Shown here: positions 50,374-60,532 of the stretch, piece after piece
Layout: each line of letters starts with the position of its first letter
Position numbering within the stretch: position 1 is the first letter of the stretch
Assembly: GCA_900323505.1 (NCBI GenBank)
Contig: OOIN01000011.1
Location: 434,001-498,000, forward strand
Length of the DNA stretch: 64,000 nucleotides
Reading direction: 5' to 3'
Source: Ustilago trichophora
Lineage: Eukaryota; Basidiomycota; Ustilaginomycetes; Ustilaginales; Ustilaginaceae
Made by a program: the position numbers and the translations under genes
The notes under the pieces: model-generated
What the model saw: the letters and a program-made list of their open reading frames with translations, nothing else
Told to the model about the DNA's origin: nothing
The model's database searches: none

Positions 50374-51006
50374 ATGATGTCGAGGATCACTACAACGCTC
50401 TCGGCCGCGCTTGCCATCGCATCGCTCGCCCTGCCAACCGTCGTCAACGCCCAGCAATTCTCGTTTCAAAACGTAACCTCGATCATGGGCACCTGGTCCT
50501 CCGGCTCTCAGAACGTCACCACCGGTCTCGACTTTTTCAACCCTGTCACGCAGCAATTCAAGCTTCCTGCCACCGCCGGCATTTCCTACTCGTTTACCGA
50601 CGATGGATTCTTCGAAGAGGCACGCTACCAATTCACCTCGAACGCCGTCACCAACCGATGCTTCAAAGCCTCGCTCATCTGGCAGCATGGCACATACCAA
50701 TTCCACACCAATGGATCCATCACTTTGACACCCTTCCCCGCAGACGGATACGTACAGGTGCTCGACCCCTGTGGCGCTCAAACCAGCTCCATCTACCACT
50801 ATAGCGAGTTCGAACTCATCTCGAGCTGGTACAACTACCAGGACGACCATCCCGGCTTCAAACCTGCCGGCACTTCAGCATTCGCCATGCAAATGCAGTC
50901 GTTCGATGGTCAGAAGATGCCAAATCTTTGGCTGAGGAACCGTCCCCCCAACATGCTTCCTACCAGACAACTCTTCCAACAGGTTCTCAACGATGCCGGA
51001 GCGTGA
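50374..51006 (+). CDS. ROT1: ROT1-like ER chaperone, 210 aa
   Basis: Rot1 is an essential ER chaperone needed for folding of glycoproteins and cell-wall synthesis enzymes in yeast. A signal peptide (residues 1-26, ending VVNA) is followed by the conserved block: IMGTWSSGSQNVTTGLDFFN, then FKLPATAGISYSFTDDGFFE and ARYQFTSNAVTNRCFKASL. The motif WQHGTYQFHTNGSI and, near the end, LWLRNRPPNMLPTRQLF follow. Several N-glycosylation sequons (NVT twice, NGS) are present. Yeast and many fungal Rot1 proteins end in a membrane anchor; this one stops after QQVLNDAGA with no hydrophobic tail, and I found no good splice donor that would add one. It could be soluble, or a last exon could be missed. The start is the first ATG after a CA-rich leader. 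Confidence 0.9.
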   Translation: MMSRITTTLSAALAIASLALPTVVNAQQFSFQNVTSIMGTWSSGSQNVTTGLDFFNPVTQQFKLPATAGISYSFTDDGFFEEARYQFTSNAVTNRCFKASLIWQHGTYQFHTNGSITLTPFPADGYVQVLDPCGAQTSSIYHYSEFELISSWYNYQDDHPGFKPAGTSAFAMQMQSFDGQKMPNLWLRNRPPNMLPTRQLFQQVLNDAGA

Positions 51007-51429
51007 AAAAATCCGCCATCACGCTAGGTCATGGGCCGACTCCACCCTTCTTTACTGTATCATTTCTTCGCGCCTTAGAGTCTTGAACTCTTGTCGAACA
51101 ACGGACACTCGCGCATATCACTGCGTCCTATACCACGCTCTTCTCTTTTCTTTGCTCCTCCTCTCTTTGCATTCTTTCAAATCTCACGTCTCGTCTAGTA
51201 GCTCTGTATCGCAATGCCCTTTTCCTTTTCCTTTTCTTTTGATCTGCAGCCGTGTGGTGGTGATGGTTCTGGGTGAATCTTTGAGACACTCGTCACTGTC
51301 ATCTTTGATTCACACTGTGTGTGCACGATCACATTCTGAGCAATGGTGTGGTTTCGTGGCTTGTTTCGTGTGCGTTGTGAGTCAAACAATTGCTCATATA
51401 CTACTTCTGCTCTCTCGAGCGCCCAACTG
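51007..51429. other. Intergenic region between convergent ROT1 and the VanZ-like gene
   Basis: This holds the 3' ends of two convergent genes. Nothing else is recognised. Confidence 0.5.
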
Positions 51430-52416
51430 CTAAGAATCGGCCTGCTTCCACACATTCGGCCCATCCGCCAAGGCACCGATCGCACTCGCCTTGCCCGCGT
51501 CAGCCTCGCCATCATCGTCTTCGTCGTCATCAATCGAGAACAGATCCTCGCGACGCTTTGCCGGTGCCGCTGTACTTGACGATGCCGCTTCGCTGAGCGG
51601 ATCCGACGCAGCTGCAGCGGAAGGTTTGGTCCTCGGCGGCAAAGTATCGATCTCGACGCTATCGTCCCAGATATTGCTATCGAACCTTGTCTTCTTCTTG
51701 CCACCAACTGAAGCAGTTCCCTTGCTCGGTTTCAAACTCGACCTAGGCGCGGTTGGCCTTTGCAGCGGCCTCGAATCCACGTCATCCTCCGTTTCGTCAT
51801 CGAGATCTCCATAGTCCTCGATATCCAGCGGCGCATAGAGCCTCTCCAACTCTCTCCTTGCCCGATACCTTTTCTCGAGATGGTACGAGAAGAACAATCC
51901 TAGCGAGCTTCCGAGCAGATTGGCCACAATGTCTCCGATTTGAAACTCCTTGTACGGCAGCAGACTCTGCACGATTTCGCTTCCAATGCCGCCCACGAGG
52001 AAGCATGTGATGGCGGTGAGAATGAGGGAAGCATTGCGCCAGAGGTAGCTGGCGCGCGCCGGTTCGTCGACGTCCCAAATCATGTAAAACATGGCCGTGG
52101 CGAGGAAGAAGCAGACAAAGTGCAGGATCTTGTCGTTGATTCGGATCCATGTTTGTCCGCGAGGATGGAAGCCGAGGATGCCGAGGAAGATGAGGTCGAG
52201 GATGTTTAGGATGACGAAAGCCGGTCGAATGCGTAGTGGTAGCAGAGGGGTGGATGAGGAGGAAGACTGTGTGCCGAGGGAGAGACGGACGGAGCGCAAA
52301 AGGAGCGTCTTCAAAATCGCCAAGCGGGCACTTAGAGAACCTGTGCTTGGTGAGAAGAGCGCCGCGACGTCGGCCTTCAGACGCGACCAGCCGGAGGTGG
52401 TTTCCAATCGTGGCAT
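51430..52416 (-). CDS. VanZ-like domain membrane protein, 328 aa
   Basis: The middle of the protein (about residues 65-185) carries four predicted membrane helices with the VanZ-like pattern: AFVILNILDLIFLGILGF, DKILHFVCFFLATAMFYMIW, LILTAITCFLVGGIGSEIVQ and DIVANLLGSSLGLFFSYHL. The conserved points are NDKILHF (a His after helix 1) and the SEIVQSLLPYKEFQIGDIVANLLG segment. Fungal members of this family are widespread but have no settled function, and the link to bacterial glycopeptide resistance is only in name. The C-terminal half is a soluble acidic, Ser-rich tail (DLDDETEDDVDS; SIDDDEDDDGEAD). The gene is convergent with ROT1. Confidence 0.85.
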   Translation of the reverse strand: MPRLETTSGWSRLKADVAALFSPSTGSLSARLAILKTLLLRSVRLSLGTQSSSSSTPLLPLRIRPAFVILNILDLIFLGILGFHPRGQTWIRINDKILHFVCFFLATAMFYMIWDVDEPARASYLWRNASLILTAITCFLVGGIGSEIVQSLLPYKEFQIGDIVANLLGSSLGLFFSYHLEKRYRARRELERLYAPLDIEDYGDLDDETEDDVDSRPLQRPTAPRSSLKPSKGTASVGGKKKTRFDSNIWDDSVEIDTLPPRTKPSAAAASDPLSEAASSSTAAPAKRREDLFSIDDDEDDDGEADAGKASAIGALADGPNVWKQADS

Positions 52417-53050
52417 GTTGGTCTACTCAGTCCGAACTAGATTCGTGGCTGCCAAGATTGGTCAAAGCTCTTCGATGGGCTCTCGGTGACTCCGCTATGA
52501 TATCAGATGGCCGCTTTACTGCTCTTGGTGCCAGTTGCAAAAGGCTCGGGAGCTCCGACCAAGAGGAGTGATTGTGTGTGGTCTGCGAACACTTTTGGGA
52601 CAGCCCGATCGCCAGCCTTGAGTCCTAGACGCTGATACCGCAAGCCCAAACCCAAAGGAAGTTGTGAAAAGATACAGAGGTGATGAAAGTGGTGATTGGA
52701 AGAAAATAGCGTAGTCCAAGCGAGTCTCTCGCTCTCTGTGTGTGTGTGTGTGTGTGCGAGCTTCGGAAATGCCGGTGGTGGAGGTGAACCGCCAAGAAGC
52801 CCTTTGATTTCGCGCACTGGCCTTGGCACGGTTTCTGTGGCACTCTTCTGCTTCTTTTCATTCAGGGTCCAACCAATTCTCCTCTTGATCGCTTCAACCC
52901 TCTCAACGGAACTCGATGCACTGGTTCACGCCCGACTCTGATCACATCCGGAAGCTTAGACATGAGCAGATGAAAACACATAGAATATTCCTATTGAAAC
53001 ACAAACGAATGAGGTATAGAGATCAATGCAAGAAAATTGCGATTCTTTAA
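52417..53050. other. Intergenic region with a GT microsatellite
   Basis: This gap between tandem minus-strand genes holds a GT run at about 52738-52757, preceded by CT units. On the sense strand of the VanZ-like gene these read as CA and GA. No gene is seen. Confidence 0.55.
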
Positions 53051-54295
53051 CTACGACTTGCTGAGACGGGGAAAGTGACCCTTGACAGTGTCAGCAGCGT
53101 AAGGGTGGTCCGACAGATCACTTGGTCGGTCGTCCATCTCGCGACCACCGGTCGAAAGTACGCCGACGAGATGCTCAGGCATGGGCTCCTGAATGATCGT
53201 TCGCTCCTCAATAATGTTGACGGTGGCGCCGCCCTTGTTGCGACCAGCTTGAGCTTCGAGATCGTCGTGGGATCCCATGGCAAAACTCTTGACATCGACG
53301 GGCGAGTGAGAGCCGTTCCTCATGGTATAGTTGAGCGAAGTGACTCCGTTGACCGCGGTGCCGTTGTTCGACGAAGTGTTGCCGAGCGCATACGAGGGAT
53401 GCACCTGGCTCGGGTGCTGGCTAGACCTCTTGAAGAAGCGAGCGATCTTCTCGGCACCCGAGCCGCTGAACGACGAGCCGAGCTGGGAAGAGTTGACACC
53501 CTCTGGCTTGGGCTTGGCCTCCTCGGCGAGGTGGACGTAGAGTCGAGTCGAGCACATGACGCAGACCGTGGCACTAGGGATGGCGCCAATGAGCGACATG
53601 ACCGGGTTCAGGTTGGCAAGAGTCAATCCAGCAACGAGAGCGTTGATGAGGAAAGTGACCAGGAAGTACTGGATACCCTGCTGGACGAGCACCGCGCCGA
53701 TACGCGAGCCGCCGTTCATGCGGACGACACCAACCACGGTGAGGATCATGACGACCAAATCGAAGGTGATGGTGACAATGTACTTGATCGCGTACTGCTT
53801 GGACATGTAGGTGAACGAGCAAGCGCCTTCCTGCCAAGGGTTACCTCCGCCAGTCACCCAAGCAGCCTCAGTGTCCTTGACACCCTCCATCCACGCTGCC
53901 AACAGACCGAGCGTCATGATGGTGAGCAGAACCGAGACCACCGTTCGCGCTTTGCCCGTGTAGACGCACACGGCGCGGAAAGCCAACAGCACAGAGGACG
54001 AAACCGCAATCCAGCCCATCTGCATCTCGACCGCCTGCAGAGTGCCGTTGCAGTTGATCTCGGTGTTGGCCAGCACGAACACGAGGTTGGTCACCAGGTA
54101 GGTCCACATGCACACCTTGCTAAACAGGTACGGCAGTTGCGGCCACCTCCGCTGTCGCTGGCCAAGAATGATCGACAGATCAAAGGGAAGATACTGCATC
54201 GTGTCGTAGGCGTAGATTCCAACGCAAAGCCACATGAGCGCGGTGGCGGCGTAGAAGGCCTGCCCCATAACTACCGGCGAGCTCCAATCAGGCAT
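53051..54295 (-). CDS. Seven-helix membrane protein of unknown function, 414 aa
   Basis: I recognise this only as a basidiomycete-type multi-spanning membrane protein. About seven hydrophobic helices occupy residues 10-280, for example FYAATALMWLCVGIYAYDTM, YLVTNLVFVLANTEI, WIAVSSSVLLAFRAVCVY and YIVTITFDLVVMILTVVGVV. The remaining 130 residues are a Ser/Asn-rich cytoplasmic tail with a double-acid motif (SHDDLEAQAG). The topology and a tail with potential phosphorylation sites would suit a receptor-like protein, but no G-protein-coupled receptor signature is seen. The frame runs upstream to 54733, but MPDWSSPVVMG at 54295 gives a clean N terminus just before the first helix, with A at -3, so the upstream residues are treated as leader. 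Confidence 0.8.
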   Translation of the reverse strand: MPDWSSPVVMGQAFYAATALMWLCVGIYAYDTMQYLPFDLSIILGQRQRRWPQLPYLFSKVCMWTYLVTNLVFVLANTEINCNGTLQAVEMQMGWIAVSSSVLLAFRAVCVYTGKARTVVSVLLTIMTLGLLAAWMEGVKDTEAAWVTGGGNPWQEGACSFTYMSKQYAIKYIVTITFDLVVMILTVVGVVRMNGGSRIGAVLVQQGIQYFLVTFLINALVAGLTLANLNPVMSLIGAIPSATVCVMCSTRLYVHLAEEAKPKPEGVNSSQLGSSFSGSGAEKIARFFKRSSQHPSQVHPSYALGNTSSNNGTAVNGVTSLNYTMRNGSHSPVDVKSFAMGSHDDLEAQAGRNKGGATVNIIEERTIIQEPMPEHLVGVLSTGGREMDDRPSDLSDHPYAADTVKGHFPRLSKS

Positions 54296-55498
54296 GTTGA
54301 AGGATGGAAGGGAGGTGGCGACGGGGAAGAAGAAGAAGAAGAAAGGGGGGAAAGAGACAAAAGTCGCTGCGACTAGAGGGGAGTGACGATGACCGACGCT
54401 GAAGACCAGGTCAACAAGGCGGTCAGATATATAATGAATCTCGTGCTGAAGAAAGCCCTTCAAACACCGGTGAGATATTCTTGTGTTTGAGAGGCTGTCA
54501 AGCTCGGAGCTACGGAGCCAAGACAGATCTGGACAGCTCGCTACGAAGACGGAAGCAATGCAGTCGACCAAGATGGACCAGGTACAGGTACAGTAGCTGA
54601 CCCAATCACCGGCAGAACGAAAGATGTCGATACGAAGAAAGCGTTGCAGCCCAAACGTGCGCCTTGCAGCGGGGTCTTTCCTTTTTGTCTGCAGATGCAA
54701 GCAACCCGCACACAAGGTTTGGTAGGTTGTCACAACGAGCCTTGTGGGCGCGCTCTCAGGGAGGGGCTAGAGTGTGTTGACAGAGAAGAGAGAGAGAGAG
54801 AGGATGTGTTGTGTGGAATGCAGAGTAAAGCAGGGTGCAGGTGATGCTGGTATATGTGCGCATCCGATGGGAAGGATGAGCGGGGTCGACAGTGGCGAGG
54901 AGGACAACAACGAGCGTTGCTTGACAGATATAGAGAGAGAGAGAAAACAAACTGGCTCGGAACGGACGGCGACCTCTGCAAGGGACAACCCAACACGGGT
55001 CCCAAGCGACTGGCCGAGGATGGTGAGGTACAGGCCATATAGCCCAGCGTTTGGGGCGCACTCACACTACAACCGAATTCAGGATCGCATCAAAAGCATG
55101 CAGGGTATGGCAGGCGGTCCAGCCACCTGCAACCAAGGCATGGCGGCAAAAACAAACAACACTGCTTGGATGCGGCAGCGTATTGACAGTATGGGAGGCG
55201 TGGCTTCCGTTCAGACCCAAAGAAAAGAGAAAGCCTCCATGGCTTGGCATTTACGACGAAAAGTGCGAGAGGGCCCGAAACCTTGTTTCGCATCGAGATG
55301 GGATCAGTGGAGTGTGAGAGGACGGCACTGCAAGGGGAGGCGCTTTGCAACCTGGCGTTTCGATTCGGCTGTCAGCTGTTGCCGAATACAGTGAATGAGC
55401 GCGCATTCATGGTTTCAGAGAGGGTCTTGAGGTTGGAGGTCGGGACGGAACCAAGCCTTCAGGCACCTTTCCACGCCCACGCAGCATCCGGCGAAAAG

Positions 55499-55521
55499 AA
55501 AAAAAAAAAAAAAAAAAAAAA
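55499..55521. repeat. Poly-A tract, 23 nt
   Basis: A homopolymer run of 23 A follows GCGAAAAG in non-coding sequence. It could be a retroposed tail or simple slippage. Confidence 0.9.
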
Positions 55522-55966
55522 TCTCATTTTACGTTTCGCCCGCCACATGGCCTTTACTCCAAAGCCCGGCGTCCGCCTGTCCACCAACAAATTCGCGCCC
55601 TGTGGCAAGCCTCTGCCATGACAAAAGCCACCAATAATGCTCTTCCACAGTCAAAGCGGTCTTTGCATTCATGAATGAATGCAGTTGGCGTTGGTGGCTC
55701 CAAGCGTTGTCTGCAATCGCTGACAACAATTTAGTTAAAGAGAGAAGAAAATTCAAAACCCCTAGCAACCGAAGGGAAAAAATGGTGGCGCCGCATTGAG
55801 GATACCCAAAGCGTGAGATACAGTACAGTAGAAACTGAACCGAACAAGCGGAGTCAGGATTCAGCCATGTCAACTCATTTCAGTCCCGACACACACTTAC
55901 GCACACAGTGCAAGGACAGCTGCTAAACAGTTTTCGAATAGTCGGTCACACTGTGGCAAAGCTGGC

Positions 55967-55991
55967 GAGAGAGAGAGAGAGAGAGAGAGAG
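55967..55991. repeat. GA dinucleotide microsatellite
   Basis: An uninterrupted GA run of about 12 units lies in the gene-poor region. Confidence 0.9.
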
Positions 55992-56559
55992 TCAATGGCT
56001 CAGACAACAGTCGACGGACTCCGGGATGTTCTCCACTTGTTTCGGCTCGCTTCAGCCTGCATATTGCTCCTGTTGCCCAAAAACAATAATAAAAAATAAA
56101 AATAAAAAAAATGTTCATGTTGTATTGAAAAAAGGATCGTGTCAAACACGGGAGGGACACGAGCAAAACCGCTTTGTCTCGGTGGAGCGGTACACAGTTT
56201 ACGGCTAGAGAGATCCTCCAAGCCCACGCAAACGAGGCGGCGACTTGGCGAGACACGGATGAGTGGTCGGAGCGGTCAACAGGCCACAGCTCATATGTCA
56301 CAGGATTCGAGCTTTGATTCAGTTTGGCAAGCCACGATACCTTGTCACCGCGCTGTGCTGAAACCATTGCTCCAGCCCCTGCACGAATTGACCACTTTGT
56401 GAACCTCAGACATCCTACACAGTGGTCTGCTCTGCCTTTTGTGTGATCCTGATTCTGAGCTTGAATTGCGGCAAAGTACAGCTGAGATGCTTAGATTGTA
56501 TCACGATTTACCACGTCTTTGCCAATCATGGAGCGATCGTTAGTCGACGAGGCAAAGCG

Positions 56560-56561
<2 letters not shown>

Positions 56562-56621
<60 letters not shown>
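56562..56621. repeat. Poly-T tract, 60 nt
   Basis: A pure run of 60 T is by far the longest homopolymer in the window. It could mark the poly-A end of a minus-strand retroposed sequence lying to its right, or be a slippage or assembly product. Confidence 0.95.
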
Positions 56622-56623
<2 letters not shown>

Positions 56624-57479
56624 AAATCCTGACATGTGCCAAACGCCACACACCTGTGCAAGATCCATTTTGTCGACCTCCAAACGAAGCAAAGATGACA
56701 ACCGCATCGTATTCAGAAACACACCTCGCTTCAGCACCTCATCCCCCCAAAAGCCTCGCTTCCACACTCGAAAGCAATTCTCGCATCGACGGCGTGTGAG
56801 CTTCGCCACTCCACAACTCTCTCTGCACACACCTTTCCCGCCTCTAAACCTGCCTACAGTATTGTGTCTGGCCCCTGTGTCAACCTTTTGTTTTGCTTTC
56901 TTCTGAACCGTCTCTTTGGGTGGGAAAGTGCACCATTCTCTCGGTTGGACGCGTGTGTGAACAAGGCGAGGCATGTCGTGACAGCCGAGAGCTCTCACCC
57001 ACGCTTTCCCCTTACATGGTTCACTCTCAAAAGTCATCCAAACACCATGCTCGACAGGCAGAGATGGGATTCCGACATAGAATCCGCTCGTCAGATCTCT
57101 TCAGATTTCGTGAGAAAAATGCAAAGCAATCTTTCGCTGTGGCTCCTACAAGTGGTCGTACGGCAGAGATTACGAGGTGGGTATCCTTAGCCCATGAATG
57201 TCAATACTCTTGAAATAGTTGGCACAGCACCACCACCAACCAACCAGCCAATCCAGCAAGTCAAACAAGCCACAGACACGCTTGACAGAATCATCGGCAA
57301 ACAGCAAGAAGGCGGAGGCTCTGATAGTCACACGGCTAAGCATCGTTCGTGGCGTGTTCTGCAAGTTATCTCAATTCCTCTTGCGTCGACAGGGTGCTAA
57401 GGGTGGAGGATCTGCGTGGTATTGGGGAACGGGTCTGAGCGGAATCATACATGAGAAGAAGAAAGGCTAGTAGTGCTGA

Positions 57480-59312
57480 TTACAGATGGGCTGTCGAAGG
57501 GAGCTCGGTTGAAGCACCCTTCGCACGTGCAAGTCGTTCTGGGAGGGTCGAAGTAGCGCCAGCATCCTGTGCGACCATGTAGGCCAGCTTCTCTCCGATC
57601 ATATAAGCTGGCGCCTGCGTGTGTCCCGTATTGACCAGTGGCAGGATGGATACGTCGGCGACACGAAGGTTCTTGACGCCAAAGACGCGCAGACGCGGGT
57701 CGACTACGGCTCCCTTGGGCAGAGTGGCGCTGGGCTGAGGCGAAGGTCCCATTGCGCATGTACCCGAGGCGTGGTAGCAAGTACCCGCTTGCTGACGGAC
57801 GTATTCCTTCCACTCCTCCTGCGTGTTGGGCAGAATGCGGTTCTTGGGCCACGGTCCAGAAACAACGTCCTTGGTGGCGCTGCCGTTGAGCACGACATCG
57901 GCGCCAAAGCGGTTGGCTTCGGCGAGAACGGCGAGATCGAGTGGATTCGAGAGGTAGGCGTGGTCGATGGCGGGTGGGAAGAGAGGGTTGCGGCTCTGTA
58001 GCTTGACCGTACCTCTCGCCTGAGGATTGAAGAGCAATGTGATGAGGCCGAATGCAGATTCGCCCGGCCCTGGCTGGTGGACGTGCTGGGGCCCACCACC
58101 GTAGAGCTCAGAGTAAAAGTACTCGACGTGGGGCATACCCTTTTCCGCGCCGACAGGATCTTTGCCGCCTGCCTTCTCTTTAGCCTCGCGCCATTCGGGA
58201 TAGTTGGCTTCAAGCTCCTTGTCAAAGCGACGGAAGACAAAGGCTCCAAACGGGAACCTGCCCATGACTCCCGACTTGTCAGTCATGTAGCCACCGAGCG
58301 CGGTCATGAGCGCGCCTTCATCGTATACGAGATAGTCGTTGGTGACCTTGGGCTGGGAAACGTTGAAAAAGTTGAATGTGATAATGTGGTCTTGCAGGTT
58401 CTCTCCGACACCGGGTGATTCGACCTGGACAGGGATGTTGAAGCGGTCGAGCTGATCCTTTGGACCAATACCGCTGTGCATGAGCAGCTGAGGCGAGTTG
58501 TAGGCACCGCACGAAATGATAATCTCGGCGTTGGCGATGAAGAGCAGAGGAGCTCCTGTCTCGTCATCGCGCGCCTCGATGCCAGTGGCGACTTTGCTTC
58601 CATCGACGCCTTCGCTCAGGACAATGCGGACACCTTGAACATTGCATCGCACAGTGAGGTTCGAGGGAACACCTTCGCCAGTGACAAAGTCGGCACCACT
58701 GGTTCGCGTACCTTTGTAAACGGTACGAGGTACGTGACCAACCCCTTGGTTGTCGCCCGTGTAGAACATGTTGGGCTTCCACTCGAGACCTGTTTCTAGG
58801 AAGCTGTCGACGATGCGCTGGCTGATGGGCGCCAGCTCATGGAACGAAGTGTGGAGCGAACCCTTGTCGCCGTGTACTTGCGGATCGAAAGGCAGCTGCT
58901 CGTCACCGTGGAAGGTCTCTGACTCTTTGAAGAAGGGAAGCACCTCATCCCAAGACCAGCCGTCGTTGCCAAGTGCAGCAAAACGATCGTAGTCGTTACG
59001 CACGCCACGGATCATGAGTGTACCATTGGCGCCGGAAGAGCCACCGAGGAAGCGGCCACGAGGAAGGTGGATCTGGCGATTGTTGGCGTGCTGCATGGGT
59101 TGAGAGGTATACTTCCAGTCCCAACGGGAATGGTGAAGCCCTTCCCAGCCCATGGCCATGGTGGAAGCGAGGATGTTTTCATGGCGAGGACCTGCTTCGA
59201 GGAGGAGCACGGATGCGTTGGGGAGGTACTCGGCGAGACGGCGTGCAGCAACGGGGCCGGAAGTGCCACCACCAACGACGATGTAGTCGAATGTCTCTGG
59301 CGCAGCAGCCAT
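57480..59312 (-). CDS. GMC-family FAD oxidoreductase, 610 aa, PTS1-like C terminus
   Basis: This is a glucose-methanol-choline flavoenzyme that oxidises an alcohol-type substrate. The N-terminal FAD-binding fold begins FDYIVVGGGTSGPVAARRL (Gly14, Gly16, Gly19) and is followed by SVLLLEAGP with the ribose-binding Glu. The GMC signature regions RGRFLGGSSGANGTLMIRG and ISCGAYNSPQLLMHSGIGP are intact. The catalytic pair lies in YHASGTCAMGP and NTGHTQAPAYMIGEKLA. No signal peptide is seen, unlike secreted aryl-alcohol oxidases. The last three residues are Ala-His-Leu, within the broad PTS1 consensus [SAC][KRH][LM], so a peroxisomal location is possible. Substrate cannot be named; choline dehydrogenase- or alcohol oxidase-like are the options. 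The start at 59312 (MAAAPETFDYIV) is chosen because a TATA box lies at about 59482-59493. Confidence 0.92.
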   Translation of the reverse strand: MAAAPETFDYIVVGGGTSGPVAARRLAEYLPNASVLLLEAGPRHENILASTMAMGWEGLHHSRWDWKYTSQPMQHANNRQIHLPRGRFLGGSSGANGTLMIRGVRNDYDRFAALGNDGWSWDEVLPFFKESETFHGDEQLPFDPQVHGDKGSLHTSFHELAPISQRIVDSFLETGLEWKPNMFYTGDNQGVGHVPRTVYKGTRTSGADFVTGEGVPSNLTVRCNVQGVRIVLSEGVDGSKVATGIEARDDETGAPLLFIANAEIIISCGAYNSPQLLMHSGIGPKDQLDRFNIPVQVESPGVGENLQDHIITFNFFNVSQPKVTNDYLVYDEGALMTALGGYMTDKSGVMGRFPFGAFVFRRFDKELEANYPEWREAKEKAGGKDPVGAEKGMPHVEYFYSELYGGGPQHVHQPGPGESAFGLITLLFNPQARGTVKLQSRNPLFPPAIDHAYLSNPLDLAVLAEANRFGADVVLNGSATKDVVSGPWPKNRILPNTQEEWKEYVRQQAGTCYHASGTCAMGPSPQPSATLPKGAVVDPRLRVFGVKNLRVADVSILPLVNTGHTQAPAYMIGEKLAYMVAQDAGATSTLPERLARAKGASTELPSTAHL

Positions 59313-60532
59313 GATGATGATATGTCTTGGAGGCGGAGAGGTACCGAGCTGTCGATAAGGACGTCGAGGGGAATCGATAGACAGCACGGAGAACGAGTGT
59401 CGATTAAAGTGCTTTGTGGGAGATCCGATCGAAGCAGAAGGCGGACAAGACTCTGCCGTCTCCGAGAGTAGGGTCACACATGCATATATATCAGAGCGGT
59501 TGGCTCAGTAAGAATGTCCGACATAGGGCGACATTCATTTCTCACGCTCTGAAAAGCGACCCTCGATAGACACGGTTGTAGAGCCACCCTGTCCTCTGCC
59601 TCATCAAATTGCATCCGCAATGGATCTCGAGGCATGAACAAGATGAGTGCAACGGCAGTCAACATCCGAGGCGAGGCAAGCCAAGGAGAGTGTCAGGGTG
59701 TGACGGATGAGAAAGAACAGGAGAATTAAGGTTGTACAAGTGGCGTACTGTATGCGCTGTAAGTTGCTGTGTTGTAGTTTGGCGTGCGTTGAGTTGCAGC
59801 TGTTGGCAGCTTTCCTGCAATCTTTTCTGGGAAACAGCACTTTCCGTCGGGCATCTCGACAGACACTACTCTTTCGTGTGACAGACGAATGTCTGCGTTT
59901 GCCTTCGGAGAATCCAAACTGCCAAAAGGCGGCTAAACTACCCTGGTGAGAAGAAGAAGCCATGTGACCATCAGCAATTCGGCCCTTTAGGGACCCTTGT
60001 TGAGCGGTCTTTCGCGCACGCGCCATGCTGGCTTCTAGAATCACGTCCTTCGCTCTCAAATACGCCACCGAAACGACCATGCTCAACGAACATTTGCTCT
60101 CTGACGGACTAAAACTCGTCATCCCAGCGTTTTCCTATCGCAAGCTTGCAGCGACAAGACATGCAAGCATGAGCCGCCAGTGCTCGACTGATAGGTCAAC
60201 TTGACAGCCAAGCGAAATCAGTCTTATTAGAAAGTGCGGCTAAACCACGTCGAGTGTTGGTTACCCCGCAGCACATGCTTGACATTCCATCCGAGCGTGA
60301 TGCGTACCCCGCAAAAAGAAAAGGATGCTCAACAACGAAGCCGCTTTGGACTGACTTCTGCGTACCGAAGTCTTTGCTTTATCCGACGGTACAAGAGAAG
60401 TGAGATTCTTGGCCCGCGTTTTCCATGAACGCCGTGTGTGATCACATTCGATGAAATCTGTGCAGCATTTTGAGCATTGAAAGAGAAACAAAGACCGAAA
60501 GTGCGGATAACGAAATAGAAGTCGGATCTCAA
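59313..60532. other. Intergenic region upstream of the GMC gene
   Basis: This contains the GMC promoter (TATA box listed separately) and the 3' end of NAR1. A 172-codon minus-strand frame (59604-60122) has no recognisable feature. Confidence 0.5.
59482..59493 (-). promoter_or_regulatory. TATA box of the GMC oxidoreductase gene
   Basis: The minus strand reads TGATATATATGC about 170 bases before the start codon at 59312. It places transcription start downstream of the alternative ATG at 59477, which supports the shorter protein. Confidence 0.6.

Larger units (their letters stand above)
54296..57479. other. Gene-poor 3.2-kb region with homopolymer tracts
   Basis: No gene is supported. The first 400 bases are the leader and promoter of the seven-helix protein gene. 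The rest has GA microsatellites (about 54786-54801 and 55967-55991), a 23-nt poly-A (55499-55521), an AT-rich patch (56086-56110) and a 60-nt poly-T (56562-56621). Frames reach about 206 codons (54774-55394, plus) but have no recognisable content. The region may be a graveyard of retroposed fragments. Confidence 0.5.
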
